From contig JAKAAG010000006.1 of NCBI GenBank assembly GCA_021797085.1, positions 1 through 47,639 of the forward strand: DNA of 47,639 nucleotides. Direction: 5' to 3'. How positions within the stretch are numbered: position 1 is the stretch's first letter; each line of letters begins with the position of its first letter. A program made the position numbers and the translations under genes. Shown here piece by piece: positions 22,793 to 31,458 of the stretch. Below the pieces are notes generated by a model. That model saw only the letters and a program-made list of their open reading frames with translations. It was not told where the DNA came from and did no database searches. This DNA is from Nanobdellota archaeon. GTDB lineage: Archaea > Nanobdellota > Nanobdellia > Parvarchaeales > Parvarchaeaceae.

Positions 22793-23704
22793 ATGGAAAG
22801 CAAATCTATTCTTGTTATAGGGGCGGGGGCAGTAGGTTCAGCTTTTCTTGAAAGTTCCCAGGGAATCTTTAAAAAAGTTGGAATTTTTGATGGAGATATA
22901 ATATCAAAAAGTAATTTAATAACACAGCCTTTTTATCAGGGCTGTGACTTCTCCTCCCCTGTTTCAAAGGTGGCCTTTTCAGTAAACAAACTCAATTCTT
23001 TGAACAGCGGCACAGAATACAAAGGATATGAAAGGTATTTCACTGAAAAAGACTTCGAAACGATGAAAGAATACGATTTGATAGCGGATTTTACCGACAA
23101 TGTTAACAGTAGGAAAATAATAAACGCAGGTTGCGTAAAATACGGGAAGGCAGCAGTTTTTGTATCATTGAATGAAAAGGAAGCATCGCTGTTTTTTTAC
23201 AAGGGAAGCGCATGTTTCAACTGCCTGTTTAGGAATTCAATCGGTCATGTAAAAGAAGGCTGTGAATCAATCGTTTCAGCGCCTGAAAATGAGTTTATTT
23301 CGTTTTTGAAGGAAAACATAATCGAATTTGCTTTAAATAAAATAGAGGGCGGCAGGATAGTGCTATTTAACCTTTCAAACAAGAGGGTTTTAAGCAGCAT
23401 GCTTAAGAAGGACATGGAATGCGAGGTATGCGTTAGACACACAATGAAAAAGTTTGAAGACGGATTCTTGCAAGTATGCTCATCAGGCATAAAATTTTCA
23501 TATGGGAAGAAGCTGAACTTAAAAGAATTAAGCAGCATGCTTTCCGGCGGCCGTTTGTACGGAGAGTATCTTATTTTCAACGAGAATAATAGATCAATAC
23601 TTGTTTCTTCGGATGGCGATTTTCTGTTTACTGGCTACACAAGAGAGGAAGCTGGAAAGCTAATAACTGTGCTTGTTTCTCAAGACCCTGAAAAGAAGGA
23701 ATAA
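22793..23704 (+). CDS. E1-like (ThiF/MoeB/UbaA family) adenylyltransferase
   Basis: A 303-residue product. The Rossmann motif GAGAVGS is at residues 10-16. The ATP-binding FDGDIISKSNLITQ (residues 32-45), Lys59 and the DFTDNVNSRKIIN segment (residues 99-111) are the standard E1 set. A structural zinc site is formed by CFNC (141, 144) and CEVC (210, 213). These enzymes adenylate the C-terminal glycine of ubiquitin-like or sulfur-carrier proteins. No SAMP, MoaD or ThiS gene is in the window, so thiolation and conjugation roles cannot be separated. It overlaps the convergent gene at its 3' end by 45 bp. Confidence 0.87.
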   Translation: MESKSILVIGAGAVGSAFLESSQGIFKKVGIFDGDIISKSNLITQPFYQGCDFSSPVSKVAFSVNKLNSLNSGTEYKGYERYFTEKDFETMKEYDLIADFTDNVNSRKIINAGCVKYGKAAVFVSLNEKEASLFFYKGSACFNCLFRNSIGHVKEGCESIVSAPENEFISFLKENIIEFALNKIEGGRIVLFNLSNKRVLSSMLKKDMECEVCVRHTMKKFEDGFLQVCSSGIKFSYGKKLNLKELSSMLSGGRLYGEYLIFNENNRSILVSSDGDFLFTGYTREEAGKLITVLVSQDPEKKE

Positions 23705-23935
23705 GCTGGAAATAACTAACAGAGAAGCTATTGCTATCAGGTATATGTCGTTGTCTATCTCATGAGAAAGCGCACTTCCCCCTATTTTTACGTTTCCATA
23801 ATAGAAGCCATTCCCGTAAAAACTTGAATAGTTTAATGCAACAATAATTATTATTGCAATGCCTACAGCAGAGCCAACAACTGCCAGGGAGAGCAAGGTT
23901 TTCCTTCCAACCTTGTATTGTTTGCGTTTTTTCAT
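23660..23935 (-). CDS. Small membrane protein, hypothetical
   Basis: Translation from ATG 23935 gives 91 residues: a basic start (MKKRKQYKVGRKTL), two hydrophobic helices (about residues 16-34 and 64-83) and a Gly/Tyr-rich loop between them. The longer frame beginning at 23953 is less likely. ATG 23935 lies about 24-25 bp from the palindromic TATA box at 23955, which gives an exact leaderless fit. Function unknown. Confidence 0.65.
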   Translation of the reverse strand: MKKRKQYKVGRKTLLSLAVVGSAVGIAIIIIVALNYSSFYGNGFYYGNVKIGGSALSHEIDNDIYLIAIASLLVISSLFLLFRVLRNKHSY

Positions 23936-23954
23936 ATTTCGGTATAAGTACAAT

Positions 23955-23964
23955 TATTTAAATA
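23955..23964. promoter_or_regulatory. Palindromic TATA box shared by two divergent leaderless genes
   Basis: TATTTAAATA is its own reverse complement. Its centre is about 26 bp from the plus-strand ATG at 23986 and about 24-25 bp from the minus-strand ATG at 23935. One TBP site therefore stands at the proper distance for leaderless transcription in both directions. Confidence 0.6.
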
Positions 23965-23985
23965 CTTCCCAGTCATAATATTAAT

Positions 23986-24549
23986 ATGTTAGAAAATATC
24001 GTTGCGTTAGCTTTCAATTCGACGTCGAACAAGACAAACGTCACTACGACGTTGACTGCACCTGCTCCTGGCGTTTCGTTGCTGTTTTCAGGCGTAGAGT
24101 CATTTCTTTTTCCATTTCTTCTGGTTTTTGCAATAGTCTACGGAGTTCTACAGAGAAGCGAGATCTTCAAGGGCAAAAGCGACATAGACGCAATAATCGC
24201 ATTTGTTCTTGGAATAATATTCGCCACTACAAATTATACGCTTAAGCTAACCTACCTTATACTCCCTATTGTTGGTATAGTTGCAATAGTCATATTCATG
24301 CTTCTAGTTATAGGGTCTATGCTTTATGGCAGCAGCTCTGAACTTTTAAAGAGCAAGTCGGGAAGGAAGATAGTAGTAATCGTAGCCGTTCTGATTTCAA
24401 TAGGATTGATAATATGGGTTCTTATAACTGCCAATTTAGGATTCGTTGGCCTTTCCTCAAAATCTGTATCTCAAGATCTGTATACGTACGCTCCTTACAT
24501 AGTGGTATTCCTTGCGCTAATAATAGGCGCGTATTTTCTATTCAAATAA
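23986..24549 (+). CDS. Polytopic membrane protein, first of three related
   Basis: A 187-residue product with an Asn/Thr-rich, possibly external N-terminus and five hydrophobic segments. The stretch FPFLLVFAIVYGVLQRSEIF (about residue 42), followed by SDIDAIIAFVLGI, is nearly the same as LAVFVLVFALVYGLLARSKFF then SDIPALIAVAVGL in the third gene of the cluster. Acidic DID residues in the loop after the first helix are a shared feature. I do not recognise the family. Three such genes in a row suggest the subunits of one membrane complex. Confidence 0.7.
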   Translation: MLENIVALAFNSTSNKTNVTTTLTAPAPGVSLLFSGVESFLFPFLLVFAIVYGVLQRSEIFKGKSDIDAIIAFVLGIIFATTNYTLKLTYLILPIVGIVAIVIFMLLVIGSMLYGSSSELLKSKSGRKIVVIVAVLISIGLIIWVLITANLGFVGLSSKSVSQDLYTYAPYIVVFLALIIGAYFLFK

Positions 24550-24614
24550 TTGAATACTTATAAGTGAATATATTTAAAGAAAAGTTTAAATACTAAAAGT
24601 ATCCATAATTATTC

Positions 24615-25178
24615 ATGGTAATCGCGGCAGCAGGGTCTTTGTATTCGCAGATTGATAAGGCACTGAGTCTTATAACTCCTCCAAACGTTACAAACCCAAT
24701 AGAGTTCTGGCTGGCTTTTCTTCTTATCCTTGCAATTCTAAGCACAGTTCTTAAGAACGTAAGCTACTTTGCTGACAATAAAAACAAAGGGGCCAGGGGA
24801 TTAGTAGCACTTATAATATCCTATTTCGCTGTAACAGTTGCATGGGTAAGCCCGATACTTATTTACATGTCCTCTACTCTTGCAGTTACTGCCCTTATAC
24901 TAGTGGCGATGCTTATAGTCGCAAGCCTGCTTAAGTTTGACATAACAGGAAATAACGCAAAATGGCTTTTCGTCGTAGCGATAGGAATACTCTTTTTAGG
25001 TGGAGGTGTGTTTTCAAATGCGCTTGTACCTTCCAGTTCAGGAGTTGGCAGCGAACTTTCTAACATTGGTTCCTCACTAATAGGACCCAATCTTGCATAT
25101 CTTATTTTAGGAATAATAATAATTTTTGTTATTGCCTTTACTTTCGGTGGCGGCAGCGGTTCAAGCAAGAACCCATAG
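24615..25178 (+). CDS. Polytopic membrane protein, second of three related
   Basis: A 187-residue product with five hydrophobic segments. The start (WLAFLLILAILSTVLKNVSYF, then GLVALIISYF) follows the hydrophobic pattern of its two neighbours, but the SD acidic loop is replaced by a basic one (DNKNKGARG). It ends in a Gly/Ser-rich tail (FGGGSGSSKNP). It has a 65-bp upstream spacer with its own AT-rich promoter region and ends 9 bp before the next start codon. Function unknown. Confidence 0.68.
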   Translation: MVIAAAGSLYSQIDKALSLITPPNVTNPIEFWLAFLLILAILSTVLKNVSYFADNKNKGARGLVALIISYFAVTVAWVSPILIYMSSTLAVTALILVAMLIVASLLKFDITGNNAKWLFVVAIGILFLGGGVFSNALVPSSSGVGSELSNIGSSLIGPNLAYLILGIIIIFVIAFTFGGGSGSSKNP

Positions 25179-25183
25179 GAGGA
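25177..25183 (+). promoter_or_regulatory. Strong Shine-Dalgarno site for the 25188 gene
   Basis: AGGAGGA starts inside the upstream stop codon (TAG 25176-25178) and ends 5 bases before ATG 25188. It stands out because most genes here lack such a site, so leaderless first genes and SD-led internal genes coexist. Confidence 0.75.
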
Positions 25184-25187
25184 TAAA

Positions 25188-25754
25188 ATGATAAATTTAC
25201 CGGCTTTTGGTTTGTATGATTTAGCAGTATTTGTCTTAGTCTTTGCTCTAGTATACGGATTGCTTGCTCGTTCAAAGTTCTTTTCAAGTTCTGATATTCC
25301 AGCGCTTATAGCCGTTGCAGTCGGTTTAATCACTTTGATGTCTTCTTTCTTTGTAAGCTTTTTGATAACATTTTTACCATATGTTTTAACCATAATGTTC
25401 TTTATTTTCCTTGTAATATTCCTACTTTCCACTGCTTTAGTCCCCCAGAATTCAATAGTTGATTACTTAAAGAAAAGTTCACTGGTTCCTGCATTAGTAA
25501 TTTTCGTAATGTTTATCTTCGGATTGATAGCATTCGGAACAGTTTCAAGCTATTATCCTGGCGTTTTAGGAGCCGTAAATTCTACTACTAACAATACGAC
25601 TGCAATCTCAACCTCTTCTTTCCCAGGAGATCTTAATTCAACATATATTATGTCAATATTGACTAGTCCATCGTTTCTAACTACAATACTTACTTTGATG
25701 GCAATGACAATAGCCGTTTTTGCATTGACAAGACAGGCTCCCGGCAAAAAATAA
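25188..25754 (+). CDS. Polytopic membrane protein, third of three related
   Basis: A 188-residue product with five hydrophobic segments. The first segment and following loop closely match the gene at 23986 (VFALVYGLLARSKFFSSSD). An Asn/Thr/Ser-rich loop near residues 125-150 carries several N-glycosylation-type sequons (NST, NNT, NTT) and is probably outside. Its start is fixed by a strong SD site and by co-transcription with the gene at 24615. It ends against the convergent thpR gene. Function unknown. Confidence 0.72.
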   Translation: MINLPAFGLYDLAVFVLVFALVYGLLARSKFFSSSDIPALIAVAVGLITLMSSFFVSFLITFLPYVLTIMFFIFLVIFLLSTALVPQNSIVDYLKKSSLVPALVIFVMFIFGLIAFGTVSSYYPGVLGAVNSTTNNTTAISTSSFPGDLNSTYIMSILTSPSFLTTILTLMAMTIAVFALTRQAPGKK

Positions 25755-25755
25755 T

Positions 25756-26238
25756 CTATAGGATTTTATAATAGTTTGCAAAGTCGCTGTTGAAAAGATG
25801 AAGGGAGTTGGCAGTGAATCTGAATTCTCTTGCTTCAAATTCCTTTTCGTCTACTCTTCCAATTATTTTCTTTGATCTGCACAAAGTAACGTGGGGAGTG
25901 AAGTCTTTTTCGCTTTCGATTTTTAAGAAGGAACACAGTTCTTCAAATTGGGCTTTAATGTTTCCATACACTTTTGCGTATATAGTTTTCGGATTTTGAA
26001 TCGATGGAAAGGCCCCCAAACCATTAATTTTCAGTTCTTCTGAGAACTTGAGTCCTTTTAAAAAATTCAAAAGTTCCGGTTTAATTTCAACGTTTCCGAG
26101 GAAGAGAACGGTGATATGCAGCTTATCTACAGAAACAAATTTTCCTGTAACTTTTTGTGCAAGCAATGGATAAAAGAATGAAGCTATTTCCTTTTTTGTT
26201 TCTTCCGGTATTTCTATAGCTACAAAGTAACGGTTCAT
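25756..26238 (-). CDS. thpR: RNA 2',3'-cyclic phosphodiesterase ThpR (2H family)
   Basis: A 160-residue product counted from ATG 26238. That start overlaps the upstream stop codon as ATGA; the longer frame to 26307 lies inside the neighbour and is rejected. Two HxT motifs, KLHITVLFLG (residue about 38) and FTPHVTLCR (residue about 115), form the 2H catalytic pair. NRYFVAIEIP is the usual opening. Members hydrolyse 2',3'-cyclic phosphates or ligate tRNA halves in vitro. It is the second gene of an operon with the wHTH protein. Confidence 0.9.
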   Translation of the reverse strand: MNRYFVAIEIPEETKKEIASFFYPLLAQKVTGKFVSVDKLHITVLFLGNVEIKPELLNFLKGLKFSEELKINGLGAFPSIQNPKTIYAKVYGNIKAQFEELCSFLKIESEKDFTPHVTLCRSKKIIGRVDEKEFEAREFRFTANSLHLFNSDFANYYKIL

Positions 26239-27155
26239 TTTACAGTTTCTATAGAGTCTATCTGTCCGTCCCCGTCTATGTCGTATCCCCTTACCATAAG
26301 GCTCCAAGGCACTTCTCCGTTGTACCCTTTAAAGGTTATACCTGAAAATCTCGTTGCGGCAAGCATTGCCGATAATGTCCCAACGTTTCTTATTCCTCCT
26401 ATAAGTATTATGTCCTTGTCCTTGTCAAATGGATTCTTTATTTTCTCTATCGTTCCTTCGTAATCCCTTATGTGTATTCCGTTTCTGTCCTTCAATCCCC
26501 ATCCTTCTTCCTTTATGAATTTTATGGGAAGGAAATTGTTTATGTCTCTTGTTACTAGGTTTGTAACTGGGCCACCAATTACTATAAGGTTCTTCTTGAA
26601 AAGGTTCTTGGATATAACATCTGTGTCAAGTATTATAGGCATTGACTGCGGCAAATCTATGAACTGACCAAAGAACATACCCAAATATGCAGTGTAGTGC
26701 GAATCTCTTGCTACTGCCTTGTATTCTCCATGAGGATCAGATGCTCCTACGCATATGTATCCATCAAACTTTCCGTTGTTTATGAATTTGCTGAAAAAGT
26801 TAAGCGCATACTGGTTTTCCTTTGTTTTCATCTTAGGATCAAATTTTATCTTGTTATCGTTTATTTCATATGAAAATGAGTTATATGCAGCTTTTATTAT
26901 CTCTCCGGTCTTCTGCGGCTCTACGCTTATCAACCCCGCTTTTTCAAGTTTTCCAATGTAGAATGCCGTTGTTTTCTTGTCAAACTTTAATTCCTTTGCT
27001 AATGCTGCTGAACTATAAGGTTTTTTTGATACTTTCTTCATTATTGAAATTGCCTTTTCATCAGCTATCGGCTTAACGTCATTTATGTTTTCAATTATCT
27101 TGGTATCATTTACAAAGTATCCTTCTCCGTCGTTTTTAAGAATATAGCTTTTCAT
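26235..27155 (-). CDS. Winged-helix protein with an S-layer-like C-terminal domain
   Basis: A 306-residue product. A winged-helix domain (about residues 35-90: SSAALAKELKFDKKTTAFYIGKLEKAGLI) is typical of ArsR-like regulators. The remaining 200 residues have no signal peptide. They contain VGASDPHGEYKAVARD, VIGGPVTNLVTRDIN and a closing GYDIDGDGQIDSIE. The GGPxxN and DxDGDGxID elements recall archaeal S-layer protein domains, here apparently inside the cell behind a DNA-binding domain. It may regulate envelope genes in response to a ligand or protein; this is inference. The 141-bp spacer divergent from glmS may be its target. Confidence 0.7.
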   Translation of the reverse strand: MKSYILKNDGEGYFVNDTKIIENINDVKPIADEKAISIMKKVSKKPYSSAALAKELKFDKKTTAFYIGKLEKAGLISVEPQKTGEIIKAAYNSFSYEINDNKIKFDPKMKTKENQYALNFFSKFINNGKFDGYICVGASDPHGEYKAVARDSHYTAYLGMFFGQFIDLPQSMPIILDTDVISKNLFKKNLIVIGGPVTNLVTRDINNFLPIKFIKEEGWGLKDRNGIHIRDYEGTIEKIKNPFDKDKDIILIGGIRNVGTLSAMLAATRFSGITFKGYNGEVPWSLMVRGYDIDGDGQIDSIETVK

Positions 27156-27253
27156 AGTAAAACCTCATTTACCTTACTTTTTATAACTAGGTTGATTTAA
27201 GTATTTAACTCTTTTTAGTTTGAATATTCGAGTCATGCCATTGGTATAAAAGC

Positions 27254-27261
27254 TTTAAATA
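27254..27261 (+). promoter_or_regulatory. TATA box of glmS
   Basis: TTTAAATA is preceded by AAAAGC and lies about 39 bp upstream of ATG 27297, predicting a short leader of about 12 nt. AAAAGCTT occurs twice (27248-27255 and 27278-27285), once over the box and once in the predicted leader, a possible control site. Confidence 0.4.
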
Positions 27262-27296
27262 TAAGTTTCCTTCTTACAAAAGCTTAGACTACTTTT

Positions 27297-29051
27297 ATGT
27301 GCGGTATCATAGGTTATAACGGAAACGAGAATTCTATCCCCCTTGTTTTGGAGGGTATAAAGAACTTAGAGTATAGAGGGTATGACAGTTTCGGATGCGC
27401 CTTTGAAGGCAAAAACAACAATATAGAAGTAAGAAAGGACACTGGCAGAATAAATAAGATTATAGAAACCTATGGAATAAGCAGTGAAAGTTCAAATAAA
27501 AGCATAGCGCATACTAGGTGGGCCACGAATGGCGGCGTTACAAAGGCAAATTCGCATCCACTACTGGATTGCAGCGGAAAAATAGCGGTTGTTCACAATG
27601 GAATAATAGAGAATTTTCAGGAGCTTAAAGACAGTTTGAAAAATCACACCTTTTCTTCAGATACAGATACAGAGGTTCTTCCGCATTTGATAGAAGAAGA
27701 AATGAAAAACGGAAAAAGCTTTGAGGATGCAGTTATTTCAACATCAGAAAAGATAAAGGGCTTTTCTTCATTTGTTGTTATGAACTCTTTAACGGATAAT
27801 ATCATTGCTGTGAAAGAAGGTTCTCCGCTTGTTTTGGGTGTTAAGGAAAATGGCATATTTGTTGCAAGTGATGTGCCGTCTTTTCTGAAGCACACAAATA
27901 AAGTAGTGTACCTTTTTGATGGGGATGTAATATCTATAGGGAAAACAGGTTTCAAGGTTCTCAAGTCTAATAACTTTGGCAAACACAAGGTAAGAGAAGT
28001 GAATTTTTCGATTTCAGATGTAGACAAGGGCAAATACAGACATTTCATGTTTAAGGAGATAATGGAGCAGCAAACACTGGTTTCAAAGCTTGTCAACTCA
28101 GATCTTTCATACCTCAAAAGCGCAGCATCAGCGGTTTCATTGTCTAAGAAGGTATTTCTTGTCGGATCGGGGTCCTCATTTCACGTTGCGCTCCTTGCTG
28201 CCAGCCTTTTCAGGGATCTTGGAAGGGAAGCAATCGCCGTCCAGCCGCAGGACCTGTTAAACTATTCGAAAACAATTGGGAAAGAGGACATTTTTATAAT
28301 AATATCGCAGAGCGGAGAAACAATGGACATAATAGAATCCCTTCCGATAATAAAAGAAAATAAGAAAATAGGCATAATAAATACAGAAGGTTCTTCGCTT
28401 GCAAATTCAGTTGATTATTTCATAAACATAAATGCTGGACATGAAAAGGGAGTTGCAGCTACAAAAACATTCACGATGTCGGCGATACTTTCCTGCTTGA
28501 TAGCAATGTTTTCAGAGGGAGAAGAAAAGGAAGGATTGAATGATCTTAACCTTTTGAACATAAACCTCTATAATCTTTTTGTACCCTCGGTTTATAATGC
28601 AATAAAGGAAGCAGCATCTGCAATAAAAGGAGAAAAGAACCTGTTTTTCCTAGGCAGGGGAACTGATTATATATCCGCTATGGAGGCTGCACTAAAGATG
28701 AAAGAGATAACATACATACACGCAGAAGCTATAGATTCAGCAACATTTAAACACGGCCCGCTTGCACTGATATCAAAGGGAACATACTCCATAGCATTGG
28801 TGTCCGACAGGTTCAAAGACCGGGAAATAAACAACTTAAAAGAGATAAAGGCAAGGAACGGAAAAATAATCGGAATAGCAAATGAGAAGCTTGACGTATT
28901 TGACTTTCTTATAAGATCGCAGCCGGCAGGAATATTCAGCTTTGTTCCACAAGTAATAATATCACAGCTTCTTTCATACTATGTTTCTCTATCAAAGCAT
29001 ATAGATCCAGATCACCCAAGAAACCTTGCAAAGGCCGTAACTACTAAATAA
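27297..29051 (+). CDS. glmS: Glutamine--fructose-6-phosphate aminotransferase
   Basis: A 584-residue product. The N-terminal Cys2 nucleophile (MCGIIGY), the HTRWATNG segment (residue about 70) and the VVHNGIIEN loop form the glutaminase domain. Two SIS domains follow, with GSGSSFHVAL (residue about 291), ISQSGETMDI (residue about 337), EITYIHAEAIDSATFKHGPLALI (residue about 470) and the C-terminal DPDHPRNLAKAVTTK. It makes glucosamine-6-phosphate for amino-sugar and glycan synthesis. Slightly shorter than the usual 600 or so residues, with all catalytic parts present. Confidence 0.96.
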   Translation: MCGIIGYNGNENSIPLVLEGIKNLEYRGYDSFGCAFEGKNNNIEVRKDTGRINKIIETYGISSESSNKSIAHTRWATNGGVTKANSHPLLDCSGKIAVVHNGIIENFQELKDSLKNHTFSSDTDTEVLPHLIEEEMKNGKSFEDAVISTSEKIKGFSSFVVMNSLTDNIIAVKEGSPLVLGVKENGIFVASDVPSFLKHTNKVVYLFDGDVISIGKTGFKVLKSNNFGKHKVREVNFSISDVDKGKYRHFMFKEIMEQQTLVSKLVNSDLSYLKSAASAVSLSKKVFLVGSGSSFHVALLAASLFRDLGREAIAVQPQDLLNYSKTIGKEDIFIIISQSGETMDIIESLPIIKENKKIGIINTEGSSLANSVDYFININAGHEKGVAATKTFTMSAILSCLIAMFSEGEEKEGLNDLNLLNINLYNLFVPSVYNAIKEAASAIKGEKNLFFLGRGTDYISAMEAALKMKEITYIHAEAIDSATFKHGPLALISKGTYSIALVSDRFKDREINNLKEIKARNGKIIGIANEKLDVFDFLIRSQPAGIFSFVPQVIISQLLSYYVSLSKHIDPDHPRNLAKAVTTK

Positions 29052-29086
29052 GTTAACCTTTTTTACACACATCTGCTATAATTTAT

Positions 29087-31405
29087 ATGGTAGAGACATA
29101 TTTTCTTGTAGATGCAGATTATACAGTGATAGACAACTTACCAGTGATAAGGCTTTTCTGTGTGGATGAAAAACTGGAAAGGAGAATATTCTATGATAGA
29201 AATTTCAAGCCTTATTGCTATGTAGACGCTGGGGAGGAAGAATTCAAAAAAACAATTGGAGGATTGTCTTTCATAGATTCTTTCAATGAAGTTGAAAAAT
29301 ACAGGCTTGGAGAAAAGAAAAAATTGCTGCAGGTCTTTACCAAATTGCCGGAAGATGTGCCGAAGATAAAGCAGCTTAGTTTCCCTACATATGAAGCAGA
29401 CATACCATTTTACAAAAGATATCTTATTGACAAAGGAATAGGAACCTTTAATCGTTTGAGCATAGATTCAGAGGGAGATTACTTGATTAATATAAAAGAC
29501 GAAGGCATCGGAAATTTTCCAATGAAAGCGGCCGCTTTGGACATAGAGACTTTTTCAAAACGCTCTTTTCCGAATGCAAAATCAGATCCAATAATTGCAG
29601 TCTCCGTGGTAAGTGTAGGACTGAAAAAGTGCATCACATGGCTTAATGCGGAAGGAAATGACATTATAAAGGTAAAGGATGAAAAAGAGCTTATTTTGAA
29701 GCTTTCTGAGTTGCTGTCATTGAACAATTTTAATGTTATAGTGGGATATAACTCCGATTCTTTTGACATGCCTTATATTTCTGAGAGGTCAAAGATACTC
29801 GGGATAAAATTCATGATAAACGGATTTGAACTCAAGATCAAAGGGGAAAAGAGAAAAATAGCAGAGGTAACTGGAATTTCGCATGTTGACATACTTAATT
29901 TTATAAGAAACATATACTCAATATACAACCTTAAAACAGAGGTTCTTACCCTAAGAGAAGTAGCCGCTGAAATGACTGGGGAAAGGAAGGGAGAGTTTGA
30001 CTGGGATAAAATAAATGAGGTTTTTACTGACGGTGAGCTCGCAACGGAATTGTGCAATTACTGCATACAGGATTCAAACGTTACGCTCCTTATTTTTGAC
30101 ACACTTTTGCCGTTGATATCCGAGCTCAATAAGCTAGTTGGACAGACATTCGCAGATGTTTCAAGGATGACGACAGGCTCTGTGGTTGAGAATCTAATAA
30201 TGAAGAAGGCCATACTTAAAAACGAGCTGATACCAAACAAGCCTTCTGATTTTCAGGTTAATGATAGGATAAAGAAAATAAATGTAGGTGCGTTTGTTTT
30301 CCAGCCAACTGCAGGGCTTTATGAAAATATCGCGGTAGTTGACTTCCGCAGTCTTTATCCCAGCATAATAGTATCTCACAATATCTGTCCGTCTACTATA
30401 CAGTATAATAACGGAGAAAGAACATTTTTGCCAAAAGAGAAAAAAGTAGGTTTGATACCATCTGTTTTAGATGAAGTAATAAGGCTTAGATTTGAGGCAA
30501 AAGACAGACTTAAAATCGACAGGGATAATAAGCAGTTGAATGCAAGGGTATTGGTTTTAAAGTTGATAGCAAATGGGTTTTATGGCTACCTGGGTTATTA
30601 CAATTCAAGGTGGTACTGTTTTGATTGCGCTGGCGCAACAACATCACTGGGAAGGAAGTACGTACAAGAAGTAATCTCAACGGCCTCTTCATATAAATTT
30701 AAAGTATTGTATGCAGACACAGATTCCGCTTTTCTTCAGTTTGGAGAGAAAAAACAGGCAGTAAATGATTTTATAATTGATATAAACAGCAAACTTCCAA
30801 AACCGATGGAATTGGAGCTGCAGGGATTCTACGCGCGTGCAATATTTGTAAGCTCAAAAGGGGGGATAGGCGCAAAGAAAAAATATGCAATGTCTGATTT
30901 CGATGGCAATTTAACAATAAAGGGTTTTCAGTCTGTTAGAAGAGACTGGGCGGTAATAGCAAAGAATTTACAAAAGGAAGTACTTAAAAAAATTCTCTTA
31001 GAAAACGACAAGCAATCTGCGCTTTCAACCGTAAAAAACACAATAGAGAGAATAAGACTTGGAAAAGCAGATTTGGAGGAACTTGTCATTCTTACAAGGC
31101 TGAGAAAAGATCCTTCTTCTTACCAGCAGACAAACAGACACATCTCTGCAGTTGAGAAAAGCGGAATGAAATTCGTAAGCGGAGACACTATAAAGTACAT
31201 AATAGCTAAAGGTAAAAGCAATGAAACCGTGTCTGAAAAAGCAGTGCTTTATGACATTGCAAGAAAGAACGGGATAAAATATGATCCTGATTACTATATA
31301 TATAAACAAGTTTTGCCTTCAGTTCTGCAGATACTGGAAGTTATAGGTTATTCCGAAGAAGATGTTCTTGGCAAGAAAAATAATTCACTTGAAGGGTTTT
31401 TATAA
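29087..31405 (+). CDS. polB: Family B DNA polymerase
   Basis: A 772-residue product. Proofreading motifs are ALDIETF (residue about 148), GYNSDSFDMPY (residue about 221) and YCIQDSNVT (residue about 325). Polymerase motif A is DFRSLYPSIIVSH (residue about 419), motif B LKLIANGFYGYLG (with Gly in place of the usual Ser) and motif C YADTDSAFL (residue about 544). Length and order match archaeal PolB. The C-terminus ends NNSLEGFL, which resembles a degenerate PIP box for the sliding clamp. No intein is present. It is followed by nuclease and peptidase genes in a plus-strand series. Confidence 0.95.
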   Translation: MVETYFLVDADYTVIDNLPVIRLFCVDEKLERRIFYDRNFKPYCYVDAGEEEFKKTIGGLSFIDSFNEVEKYRLGEKKKLLQVFTKLPEDVPKIKQLSFPTYEADIPFYKRYLIDKGIGTFNRLSIDSEGDYLINIKDEGIGNFPMKAAALDIETFSKRSFPNAKSDPIIAVSVVSVGLKKCITWLNAEGNDIIKVKDEKELILKLSELLSLNNFNVIVGYNSDSFDMPYISERSKILGIKFMINGFELKIKGEKRKIAEVTGISHVDILNFIRNIYSIYNLKTEVLTLREVAAEMTGERKGEFDWDKINEVFTDGELATELCNYCIQDSNVTLLIFDTLLPLISELNKLVGQTFADVSRMTTGSVVENLIMKKAILKNELIPNKPSDFQVNDRIKKINVGAFVFQPTAGLYENIAVVDFRSLYPSIIVSHNICPSTIQYNNGERTFLPKEKKVGLIPSVLDEVIRLRFEAKDRLKIDRDNKQLNARVLVLKLIANGFYGYLGYYNSRWYCFDCAGATTSLGRKYVQEVISTASSYKFKVLYADTDSAFLQFGEKKQAVNDFIIDINSKLPKPMELELQGFYARAIFVSSKGGIGAKKKYAMSDFDGNLTIKGFQSVRRDWAVIAKNLQKEVLKKILLENDKQSALSTVKNTIERIRLGKADLEELVILTRLRKDPSSYQQTNRHISAVEKSGMKFVSGDTIKYIIAKGKSNETVSEKAVLYDIARKNGIKYDPDYYIYKQVLPSVLQILEVIGYSEEDVLGKKNNSLEGFL

Positions 31406-31458
31406 AGAATAATACTATTAATATTATGGTTTGTTATTTTATACCTGCAGGAAACTAA

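Noticed and set aside
22797-23704. Bacterial-type MoeB or ThiF in a cofactor operon
   Set aside because: No molybdopterin or thiamine genes adjoin it, so a more specific name than E1-like would be over-reading.
26239-26307. Extended N-terminus of ThpR (23 more residues, basic)
   Set aside because: The extension lies entirely inside the upstream wHTH gene. ATG 26238 forms an ATGA overlap with that gene's stop codon and begins with the standard family start.
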